Made by a program: the position numbers and the translations under genes | The notes under the pieces: model-generated | The model's database searches: none | What the model saw: only the letters and a program-made list of their open reading frames with translations | What the model was told of the DNA's origin: nothing | Origin: Cheilinus undulatus | Taxonomy: Eukaryota; Chordata; Actinopteri; Labriformes; Labridae | NCBI RefSeq assembly: GCF_018320785.1 | Contig: NC_054881.1 | Span: forward strand, 16,616,275 to 16,680,274 | Reading direction: 5' to 3' | DNA: 64,000 nucleotides | In this document: one piece after another, positions 1 through 11,100 of the stretch | Layout of the letters: each line of letters opens with the position of its first letter | Position numbering within the stretch: the stretch's first letter is position 1

Positions 1-2775
1 TTAATAACTGCATATAATTAAAGATCATTTAATTATTTGGTGGTTAAATTGTAACACTATACTGTAAGCATCTCATAACTTAGGCCTATATTTGGGTTAA
101 AGGACATCAGTGTTGCAATATTGGACTGTATTAAAAGGCAGTATTACTGTTTGGTGTCATGTAACTGACTATGACTTAACTTAAGTCAGAATAAAACTAC
201 TCTTATTAATATTTTAATTCTGTTTTTCAAATGTGATTTTGTGTATCTTGTCATGAATACACACAGAGTGAAAACGTGAAGATTAGTTGCGTTGCTGTGC
301 AGTCACAGAAACTGGAGATGTTTTAAGTTATAACATATAATAGCCTCAGTGGTTACTATTTGGTTGTATTATTGTTTGTGTTTTATATTCTTATACTATC
401 TGGCTCCAGCACTTCTGCAATCCTTAACAGCAAGACAAGCTGTATTTTTGGTGGATGACCAAAGATGTGAAGATGTGAGGCACTTTTTGAATCTTATTTG
501 TATTTTTTGCCATTCGGGCCTTCTAGTAATAGTACATTTAATCATTTTCTTTATGTTCAAGGTATTTTTCACTTCATGTAAATGAGCTGAATAAAAGAAT
601 TTGTGCATTCTCCATGTTTGTTTTTTCCATCCATTTTTGTGTGTGTGTAAAATTGCACAAAACCGATATATATATATTTTTAAAGAAGCTTAATTTTGTG
701 CCAAAGACCAATTTTTGATATTCTTGTGTTGAATCAAATACTTCAAATCGGCTTATTTTAAGATTAACTGAGTTTGCAGAGTAGTTTATTGTATCAAACT
801 TTTTTGTCTGTTTCTTCATTTTCCCCATTAGTTTTCTCGACATTCTTTTTTTTTTTTTTTTTGCATCTCCACATTTATACAAAATAAATGGCTCATAATA
901 TTACTCTTATGACCTTTCGCTTTCTTACAAATGTCTTACACAGAGTGTCATAATTAATGTTGTTATTTTATTTATTTATTTATTTCATTTAAATACCAAA
1001 CAAAAAAATCTTGAATCCAGAATGAAAAGTAGTAAAAAGAAGAATTATCTCATAATTGATTTGGAATTATTTATCCTACATAAGAATTATCTTATATAAT
1101 CTGCCCCACATTGATTAACAAAGCATGTAAACACACAAAATATAGAAATAAAAGGCTGCAGGCCAAAACAGCTACTCACATGCTATCATGACTTCCCAAA
1201 AACTTAACACATTTTATTGTATATCCTCAAAATAAGTCCTCTAAGAACAGAAGGGATGATAGCAACATTTTTGACAGGTTCTGAGGACCTGTGAGATAGT
1301 AATGAAACAAAGTTATAAGGTGGGTGAGTAGTTTGACTGATTTTGGATGAACTAAAACATTGTAGTATTGATTAGTCTTATTTCCATCCGGCACTTTCTT
1401 CGCACCCAGAATTTAGTATTTTAACGCTGTGGCTGTAACAAAAAATGCACTAGGGGGCGCCAGGGAGCTAATAACAATTACATGCCAACCCTTAGAGACG
1501 AGTGAATAAACGGTACACGTACAGCTGTTTGTACACGTTGCGGAAGGTGATAAACAGTAACTAAGTAGCAGGGTAAATAATGTTTTATTAATACAATTTA
1601 CTGAAGCCCAAAATCTCACTCAGAACATTTCCTTTTTTAATTTATCCTCAAAAAGATGCACAGGCTTGATCAGACAGCAGTTTGACAACCAGGCTAAGCA
1701 CAGGTATATATGGCAATATTTAAGTCATGTACAGGTATATTACTAATTCTACTGAGACATTACTCCATCTGTGGCCTCAGCAAACAGTCCAGAGTACCAG
1801 TGTTTTAACCAGCCTGTAATGAGGCATCGTTTATCACTGACACATTTTGTGACCCCATATGCCTACAGTTAAGCAGTATTGAAAATTGTTTTGTCCAGAC
1901 CAAATATAACATTTAAACACAACATTTTCTCTAACTGTAACCTGATCCTTTTATATTAGAGGTAACCAGGAGGGATTTTGGAAATACTCAAGAAAAGTGA
2001 AATAAATATACAGACATTTCATTACACCACCCCCAGGCATTTTTGATTAAAAGAATCATATCTAGTCAGCTTAGCGTAGGACATGGACGAATCCATTAAA
2101 TTTGATTCAAGTCAGATAAATTCAGTACACTTTAATGGGGGACTGTAATTGGCACAGTTGCCAAGGAGTAATGTTATAATAATATAAAAAAGTGAAAAAA
2201 CAGTTTAAAGTAAATCAGTTCAGATATAAAATGAAATATTAAAAACAAGCAATTTGTTGAGTTTCTGACAAAGAGGATAACTGTCAGCCTTATGGAAGAT
2301 TGGGGAGCCACTGCACCATTCAATCAATTGATCAATCAGTCAATCAATCAATTAATCAATTGAGGTCCAAATTTTCATTCAAACTTTAATTTTGCAACCT
2401 GTATATGTTTTATGTGTGTGTATGTATAAGTCCTTTTTTGACACTGTAATTTATTTCAAATGTCTGTCAACTCATAACAAAACTCTGGTCATTAAAGCTT
2501 TAGAAATATTAATATAAGAAGATAAGAATGTTCTGTTGACAATTTTGTTTGATTTTGTAGACCCTAAAGACTCACCAGTATTAAGTTCAGCCTGTTATAT
2601 AACAAGTTTAAAAGCCCCTCAGATGAGCTTTAAGTATTGATCTTTCATTCTGTTCAGTGCTTTTTGAATGTATGAACGTAGAGATAGCTGCAGCATTATG
2701 CTTATTTTAAATCTCACTGACTGGAAAAAAAGAAAGTGTTTATTTATGAAGTTGTATCTTTTTCTTCAGACTGTG
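1..2775. other. Intergenic DNA upstream of PLPP1, left part
   Basis: No convincing coding exon was found on either strand. Open frames here are short, lack conserved motifs and have no splice context. The stretch is AT-rich. It holds a possible poly(A) signal at 590-595, a T run at about 848-863, a TTTA tetranucleotide repeat at about 965-985, and a degenerate AATC-type repeat at about 2318-2364. In human the gene on this side of PLPP1 is SLC38A9, so the first 600 bases could be the 3' UTR of an upstream neighbour. That is inference only. Confidence 0.6.
590..595 (+). terminator. Possible poly(A) signal of an unseen upstream gene
   Basis: AATAAA is followed about 45 bases later by a GT-rich stretch (TGTGTGTGT near 641-650), the usual layout of a vertebrate cleavage and polyadenylation site. 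No coding sequence ending just upstream can be seen, so the gene it would serve lies outside the window. In AT-rich DNA this hexamer can also arise by chance. Confidence 0.35.
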
Positions 2776-2779
2776 TTAA

Positions 2780-3895
2780 AGGTCACATATTTTACCCCTT
2801 TGAGACAAGTTTATATTGGTCCCAGAAGTCCAAAAAAAAAAAAAAAAAAAAGCCTGTGATGTTTGTTAATGAAAAAAAACTCCACTGCTGGATTTTTGCA
2901 CGTCTGAAAACACTGTTTCAGCCCTGCTCTGAATGAGCGGTTTCTGTGACTGTGGCTTTAAATGTTACTGAGCCGTCTGACTCCGCCCCTCTCAGGAATT
3001 GGATGTGTCTTAATGAATGTGGCTCTCCTGAGCCATTTCTCAATTCAAAGTTCACAAGTTCGAGCTTGCATTCTCTGGAAGTTCGGACTTGGCAAGTTTG
3101 TTCCAGAGTTCAGACTTCAGGGGTACGGGAGTCCGCTGAACAATCCTACTACTATTGGAACAGCAGCTGACTTTGCTAGCGTCCCCTTCTACGTACCTAC
3201 ACGTCACATTCGGTTGTCCCATTGCTAGCGTTTCCAAAAACACCGACATCATCCATTTAGAATTTATCAAGGATGAATTTTATCCAACTCATCCAACGTT
3301 TCTGGGTTTCAAACACAATTCGATCACAAACAAGCAATTTATTCATATTTTTACGCAGCAGCAATGGTTACTTACAGTTGTGTGACTTTTCCTCCACCAT
3401 TGTTTGTGTTTCCTGCTGGACGGCGCAAATTGCATTGTGGGATTGTAACTGTGAAAAGTCCGCTCAAGTTACGTCCAGCAGCAGACTCAGTAAAAGGGGC
3501 GGGGGGAGTCCACATCCAGGTACTTCAACCGAACTTGTTTCTATGTGGACTTTGAATTGGAACAGAACTTTGGCTTTGATTGATGACGAATCACAAGTCC
3601 GTAAGTCCAGAAGTACGCTGAAGTACGCATACTGAGAAACAGCTCTGACCAGTAGAGGAGGGCGGAACTTTCTTCCAAGCGCGGAGCGCCAACTGAACCT
3701 GGGGGTGGGGCTAAGTCCCCACATGACATCATGAGGGGAAAATCTAACAACGGCTTGTTTCAGCACACATTTTCTGAAAGGTGGAGAAAGAGAGAGGGGG
3801 AGGGAATGGATTGTTCCGATTCTTGGGTGATTGTGGACAGGCCAGAGCACATATTTTTGCTAGAAAAGCCTGAAAAAGTGTATTTTATGTGACCT
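2780..3895. mobile_element. TTAA-flanked non-autonomous DNA transposon, 1116 bp
   Basis: The left end reads AGGTCACATATTTTA and the right end is its near-perfect inverse (TATTTTATGTGACCT). Both ends are flanked by TTAA (2776-2779 and 3896-3899). TTAA target sites mark the piggyBac and Kolobok superfamilies. There is no transposase frame. A related, partial copy lies at about 26488-26735. Comparing the two suggests that about 3034-3645 is a second insertion nested inside this one: homology stops after CTCTCCTGA in both, and the extra block starts and ends with TTTCTCA and TGAGAAA. Confidence 0.75.
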
Positions 3896-3899
3896 TTAA

Positions 3900-4065
3900 A
3901 GCTCCTATGAGGACATCTCTGTTTTTGTTGGTTCTGGTGCCCCCTGTTATTCCAGTGATGTTTTTTTAACCACAATCTCAACCACCCTTTAGTGAAATCT
4001 TTTGCTGACAGAGAATCATTTTCATGAGAAATAGAAATAACCATTCCTACCCTGCAGTAGCAGTT
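3900..4065 (+). repeat. Dispersed repeat beginning AGCTCCTATGAGGA after TTAA
   Basis: This segment begins immediately after TTAA at 3896-3899, the same tetranucleotide that closes the 2780-3895 element. A related sequence begins after TTAA at 13923 (AGCTCCTGTGAGGAAC, followed by a matching 'GGTGCCCC' segment). A shorter match follows TTAA at 61740. This is a diverged interspersed family. Only one end can be placed. Confidence 0.55.
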
Positions 4066-4139
4066 TCAGGAATTAAAAATAAATATAGCAGTAGGTTAAT
4101 ATCTTGTTGAAAATGGTTTGGTTTGCATCACTGTATTGT

Positions 4140-4530
4140 GTTATTTTTGGCAGCCTTTAATTATTTAGTCACATTTTAGTCATTATTTACCACTAGAGTT
4201 TAGTCTAGTTTTAGTCAACAAAGAAAGAAAAAACATTGTTGTCTAGTTTTAGCCAATATACAGTCCCCAGATTTTAGTTCTTACTTTTGGTCGAGGCATT
4301 TAATTATATTTTAATCATCAGAGCAGTAAAATCAATATGAATGTAAACCACTTAAATTCCCAAAAGTTCAGCACCAACATTTAGTCACTGTGACGAAAAA
4401 AGAAGACTTACTTTTTGTCATAGTTTTTATAAATTCCTTTTTCTCCCAGCCTAGTCTTAGTCTCGTAACCTTGACGGAGAAGAATGTAGTCTATTAATAT
4501 TTTAGTTATAGGTTTAGTTGAAAAAAACTG
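4140..4530. repeat. AT-rich repeat with many TTTTAGTC-like words
   Basis: The stretch is dominated by recurring TTTTAGTC, CTAGTTTTAG and AGTCTAG words, a pattern recalled from dispersed fish repeats. It ends just before the CpG-rich PLPP1 upstream region. Its class and exact ends cannot be set from one copy. Confidence 0.4.
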
Positions 4531-4569
4531 CTTCTTAAACAACTTAAAAAACCTCTCAAACACTTAAAA

Positions 4570-5129
4570 GAGCGCATTCCTTCCAATGTGACGTGCTGAG
4601 CTCACATTTCCGACGCACATGAACGCAGCACCACCAGGCCCACCGTCGCGGTCATCCTCGGAGGTTTCCGGGTCCGTTTAACGACTCCTGCGCCACACGT
4701 CGGCACGGGACAGGTGTCCGTCCAAATGACCGGTCCAGCTTGAGAGTGTGGGTTTATTTTTCGTGTAACACCTTTGAGAAAGAACCACAATGACAGACAA
4801 GTGGAGCTGTCGTCTCTGCTGCAGTCTACTCAACAACAACAACAACAACAGGAGCAGCAGCAAGTACAGCGACGGGACGTGGTGTATCTTCTCATGATAT
4901 GTGCTTCCTTATGGTCTGGGCGGTCTGTGCTTTTGTTACGAGGGCGTCGACCTTAAAGTGAGTTTTGTGTGCTGTTGCGGTTTTCTTATCTCAGGCCGTT
5001 GGAAATATTCACAACAGCGGGAGCAGCAGCGCCGTCCCAAGGAGGAGCATCCCCCTGGTGTTTATTACAGGAGAGGAGGACGCACTATCACAAGCCAGGG
5101 ACTCTACTCGGAGACACACAAGAGCAAAC
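4570..5129 (+). promoter_or_regulatory. PLPP1: CpG-rich promoter and 5' UTR region of PLPP1
   Basis: CpG density rises sharply here against the AT-rich flank (for example GTCGCGG, CACACGTCGG, GCGTCGACC), as at CpG-island promoters of broadly expressed vertebrate genes. The transcription start cannot be fixed; there is no obvious TATA box. A CAA/CAG triplet tract lies at 4831-4866 in the probable 5' UTR. An ATG at 4965 is in frame with the PLPP1 start and no stop lies between them, so an N-terminal extension of 55 residues is formally possible. Confidence 0.6.
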
Positions 5130-8100
5130 ATGTTTGAGGCGAGAGGAATCCCCTTTGTGCTGCTCGACATAGCCTGCCTGGTTCTGGGTATGTATTTAAT
5201 GAACATTTTTGTTTAACCGACTGCTGTGAGCTGATTGTTAGAGCTATTTTCATTGGTATAAGCCGATTTGTGACTTGATATAATCCCACTGTTCGGATAT
5301 TTAACAGCTTGCCATCACGTGAAGGGAGTGGTGAATGCTGAGAAGCCCACGAGCGTGGTTAACTGTCGTTAACGCACACTTTTACTTGAACCTCTAGTGG
5401 TAAAACTGATCCAACATTATGTTAAGTGAAATTTAAGACACTTGCATAACGTCTTCCCCCTTATTATTGTGTAGAATTACTTGACTCTTTTTCCAATGTA
5501 TGCAAATTAGTGCAACGTCCTCCAGGAGAACCAGTATGGGTGCAATGTTATGTAATAACGCACTAAAAGCGGCATAGCAATGATAATCCCTCACGATTGT
5601 AGTGTCATATCCCTTTCTGAAGGTGAAACTCTAACTCAGACTTGTGCTTATTAGCTCAAACGATCACATATGTCCACATATGCGTCTGATATAATTAGAT
5701 TCAAGCTTAAACGAGCTTTAAGACATAACTAAGAAGTTTTTCTTGAGAGATCGTTTTATAATTGGGACTTCTGATGTTAAACTTATGTCTAAAACCCACA
5801 TAAGATCAGCGCCAAAGCTCACCTAAATTTCCTGATTCATCATGTAACTGCACGTTTTACTAAAGAAGGTCTATAATCGTTACACCAGTGGGGGTCTGCA
5901 GTCATAACAGCACTGAAACTCCTATCTGATCATGTCAGTTGACTACTTGAATTAAATTATTACTCATTGCAAGGTTTCAGTTTTGCACAAGCAAAGAAAA
6001 ACTGGGACTTTGGTGCTTTTATAATCGTGAGTATGTATGATCAATACTTCAGTGATGACTTGCTCCCTTTCCAAAGTCAGCAGCATGATTTGGATATTTT
6101 CTTTTTAGAATTAGATTACCACGTGTTAACATTAAATGTGGCCTCAGGGTATGATTTAAACATAAGTTGATTCTTTGCCATGAGTGTCTCACACAGCAGA
6201 ACATTTGTGCAGCAAGAAGCAGCATGACTGCACTTAGGATAGGTGATGCACAGGGGAACTTGATTATTCTGCTAATGGGACAGACTATTAGGTTATAGCC
6301 AGGCATCCAGGCAGGGGTTATTTTAAATAGTCATGCATGGCTGTGTATGTCCTACAATGAAAATAGGTTAAGCCTGATAGAGGTGAGACTTTACAGGAAC
6401 ATTTAAAGTGCAGAAAGAAGCTGTGAGTTTCCTTTTTGTATTTTATGAAAAGCTGCCATTGAGTCTTGAGAAAAGGTGAATGGAAACAGAAAAGCACATG
6501 CAAGTATTAATGTAAAACACCCGCATTTTTCTGTCTGTATGTTACATTGTGTCACAGTGAAAGAGATGAGGACAAGTTAAAGAGTAACAAAGCTGCTGCC
6601 GCAGTTAGTGACTAGTGGCGTCCTGCCTGTTGGTCTGTATGTGTTTGCGCCCAGACTTTCTCGCATTTCCAGCTGTTGTTGTCCGTCAGCTGAGGATGGC
6701 ACAGCTGATGGTAGCAACAGCTGCAGATAGAGGAGACAGATCAGAAACACCACACAGATAAAAGCTGCGGGAGAAGGTGTAGCACCATGTGATGTCTCAT
6801 CATTTTAATGTGCACTACAGCTCAATAGCACACCCTAATTTTTTGCTTGATGGCAGGGGAAATCTTTAATTGGGCCGCCTGTGCAGAGGACTTACGCAAC
6901 CAGAGAACACATGGCATTCAGATGCTGAACTGTCAAAACCTATTAGCATAATCTGTTATCTTTATGGTTTTATAGCTAAGGAGTGCCTGTGTTCACTGCT
7001 CATGTCACATGTGCTGAAGTCAAATACAAATACACAGTCAAACATCAGGTATCCTCTGCTGAAAATGACATTAAAGATGCTGTCATAGAGTGTCTTTTAT
7101 TTTATGTAATATTAGAATGGAGGATGGTAATGCAATTTTTTAAAGTTTTGTGACTAAGGTTATGACTTGCACTTATTGGTATTTTTCTTACCATGAACAG
7201 ATAAAATGAGAGGATTTTATACAATGTATCATTCCTATAGGTAAATTATATATTCTGTTGACTTCCATTGTTGTCCAAAAACTATTGAAAAATACTGACT
7301 GTATGTATTTTTCTTGCAATGAAGAGATTGAATGAAAAGACCAAAATTAACCTTTAATAAATCCTTAACTTGTTAATAATTGGTATTTACTCCTGATTTC
7401 CATACAGTGCTTTCTACAGACATATGGAGTAGTCAGCCTGTAGGAAAAAGCACTCAGCTTCAGTGTCCAAAAGCCTGCCCCCCATCCTGTTCAATAAAAA
7501 AGGGAGGTACAATCAATGATAGAGCACCCTGTAGTCCTCCCACTAGAACTTTGAGCATTCAACACCTAATTCCTGCAAGCTGGTGAATATGTAAGCAACA
7601 AATTTAGGAGGAATTCATTATGAAGCTTTGAAGCTTAAATTGTTGCATAAATATTTGATGTTATTTTTCAAATGGTCATTTTAATATGAATAGTTTTAAA
7701 CAAATACAAATAAAATGAGAGAAACTGCTTTAAACATTAAATTAGACTTTCAGAGTTAAAAAACTAGGCCACAGACCTTCCATAACAGCCACATAAGAGA
7801 TGAAGAATTACTGATATCACTAAAGTAAGGAGATTATATAAATGTTAAGGATGCAAAGAAACATTTTAAGTAGAACATTATTTAACATTATCTTAACTGA
7901 AATGAATCTGCAATGTGTATGGAAAACAGGTTTTAATTTGTTAGTCAAACTTTTTTATTAGACTAGTTGGCTCTTTGGGAAACTGCTGGCGCTCATGGAA
8001 AGCCCTGTTTCCATCCTTCTCCCAAACCTATGAAGAGCATATCCATTGAATTGGCAAAAGAGCTATAGTTCGATTTTCCCTACAGCGCCTATATGTCAGG

Positions 8101-11100
8101 AAAACATAAAAAAGAACAACAAATTGAATCAAAATCAGTAATGTCAATGTAAACTTACAACTCAAATCCAAAAACTTTAAGCAATAGATTTGAAAGGATT
8201 TTATTGTAATAATTTGTATAGTAAATACACAGTTGATTCTGGTCTTCTCATTGAAACTTATTATAATGGACAAATGAAGTCAGGCATCACTTTTAATATC
8301 CAGAAGGGCTGAGGTCTCTTTTTCAGTCCTAAAGATTTTGTCTGGCATATTTTCACCTGCAGGTTTTCATGTTATTCGAAGAGATTACAGTCGTCATCGT
8401 CACTCTGTCATTGTATTTTATGTAATCTTTTGACCATTTTTCCCCCGATCTCTCCGTCCACAGGAGGTCTGCCCCTGGCAGCCTTCAACCTGGGTAAGAT
8501 CCGCCCTTATCAGAGGGGCTTTTTCTGTAACGACGACAGCATCAAGTACCCTTTCCACTCCAGCACAATCACCTCCACAGTGCTCTACACTGTGGGCTTC
8601 ACCCTGCCCATTAGCTGTGTAAGTAGGAGTCAATCTAAGGCAGGTCAGGCGACATTAACGTCTTTCCATGGCAGATATATCCACTTGTTAAACATCTGAA
8701 TGCAATACAATGTATGCAAAGAGCTGGAGCAGAACTTTTGGAAAGCAGCTGATATTTTTTATCAGTATTATGTAGTGACAAGTCAAAATATCTGCTGTGA
8801 GGAAGCTGACTGTGAACCAGAAGAGATTATTCGAGAGCATAATGGAGGTTATAAATTATGCATTTATGAAATTACCTTCCTGTTTGATAACCCAGACGCT
8901 TATTTCAATCATTCAGCAGATGTTCTATAGCAAATCTACTTGCTATTGAAACATGATAAGTTTAGTAGAAAGCTTTTGCTCACCAACTTTGGTATCAACA
9001 CCTAAAGGCCAAGGAAGATGTCCACTTAAACATAAGTTATGTAAAATAAAATTAGCTGGAGTCATTGCAAAGACATGTGGTCTCGAAATAGACAAACACC
9101 AGTCGACAAAGATTTAATCGACCCAAGGCAGAAGTGGGTTCTGAGGTTTCATGACTGTAGATACAACCAAAGCACAGTTGGCAGCACATTTAAAAGGAAC
9201 CCTGCATATTGAGACATGTTGGTTTTATTAGACTTACATTAGCAGATTTTATGTGTGTTAGACAAAGAAACTCACTAGATTTAAGACATTTCAAAGTTAG
9301 AGTCACATGATGGCTGCCAGTTTTGTCATGCTCGGGGTATAAATGTCAAATGGTTGCATTGTTCTGCTTCTCACATCTTCTCCTATGTGTCAAAGCTTTT
9401 TGAATTTCAAAGTATACTTTTAGTAAAGATGACATCAAGGGAAAAGTTACTGGAATGTAGACTAAGATGAATACAATGGAAAGATGTGGGAAGAGGAACA
9501 ATGCAACTATTCGACATAGATACTCAGAGGGCATAGCACAACAATAGCAGTCTACAAATGATTTTTTTCATTTCCTCATAATGTAGAAACGTAGTGTTTT
9601 CCTTTGAAAAAACATACCTATAAGATAATGTAAGAACAATAAGGGTTATAAAGGTTTCCTTGAAGGACTTTCACTCAAGCAACAGGCTCAACTTTAGTTA
9701 AAACAGAAAAATCATGAAACAGTTAAACCTGTACAGAGTTTTCTTTGTACATTAGCATGCAGAAGTCTTTGGCCACTACTGGTGCTATTGTTTTAGATGA
9801 GTAAGACAACCAGAAAAATACCCCACACACACAAAACAGTCTGCAACAGGAAGTATAAACTAAAATTAAAAACAAAAACATTCAGGAAGAAATTGACAAG
9901 TACAGTTAAAGGCTGCACATCTTGAACTCTTTTAGGGGATCTTTTTCTCTAGCCCTCTTTTTGTACATTATCAGTCTCTTTTCAGAGCTCTTGTCTAACT
10001 CTGTCCACTTGATCCCATCCAGGTGATCTCTGCCACCACCATCTGGTGGTTATACACCTCTGTGAGATATACAATTTCCAGGCAGTGAAAGTACGGTTTC
10101 TGGGGTAACTTTGACCTAAAAGTCAAATCAGTCTATCTTGAAGTGTTTTTAAAAGAAGGCTTTTATAGGCTGACAGACCACCTGAAAACATGATGCCTCC
10201 GGATTTGGTTATTGCCGGCACAGAGGCATAAAAATGCCCCCAAAAAGAAGCTTTTATGAAAGAAATGCATGATGAATTGCAGCAAGATTGGTTAAATAAC
10301 TAATTTAATGAGGACTGAGGACTTTTCTCATTGCTGTATATTTTAATGTACTACCAATTGAAGTATCTCTAAGTATTTGTATTGATAAGTATTATCCTTA
10401 TAAACAATACAACAATAATCATCCACAAGCTCCCTCAGCCATACTGAAAATGAATGAGCAGTGTGACATTTAAAAAAATCTAGTAATTCAAAAACAAGGC
10501 CTTTCATGTCTATTCTCATCCATCAGTGTAGCTTTTTTCCCTCTGTTAATTAGTTCAGCACACATACGGCCGCGTGCTTTGTCCATCTGTTCCTTAAAAT
10601 AGCTGGAATGCTCCCCTGGATCAGAGCGATTGTTTTCTTTTTTTCAAGATCGACAGAGGCCAGAAACTGTTGCTGGTGTGCGTGTTGCTCATGTATCGTC
10701 TGTTATTCTCCTGTGGTGTCGGTGATTTATCCCTTTCAGTTTTCTCTAAATCTGTAGCACTCATTTTCACTTTTCAGTTTATATTTTAGGCTCTTTTTTA
10801 TCAACATTTAATATAGTTTACCTCCGCCAGAGAGGAATAAGGGAGAACTAAGAGCTGGAGTCAGCTTGAGTTGAAGCTAAAAGAAGATAAACTAAAGTTC
10901 CAGTTTTTTTTTCATAGTCACAGCAGATGGTGCAAGATAAGTGTGCATTATAAATGTGTTGTGGTCACATATGTGAGACTGCTGTCAACAGCTGTGGCTT
11001 TGTTTGTGAGAAATTCAACCGTAGGAGCTGAAGCCAATTTAGAAACACAATCCCTCCTGCACGTATCACAACCTGAAGTGAAAGGGAAGAGGTTTCACGT

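Noticed and set aside
349..585. A small hydrophobic protein gene upstream of PLPP1
   Set aside because: AT-rich, no conserved motif, no promoter or splice evidence. More likely 3' UTR or intergenic sequence.
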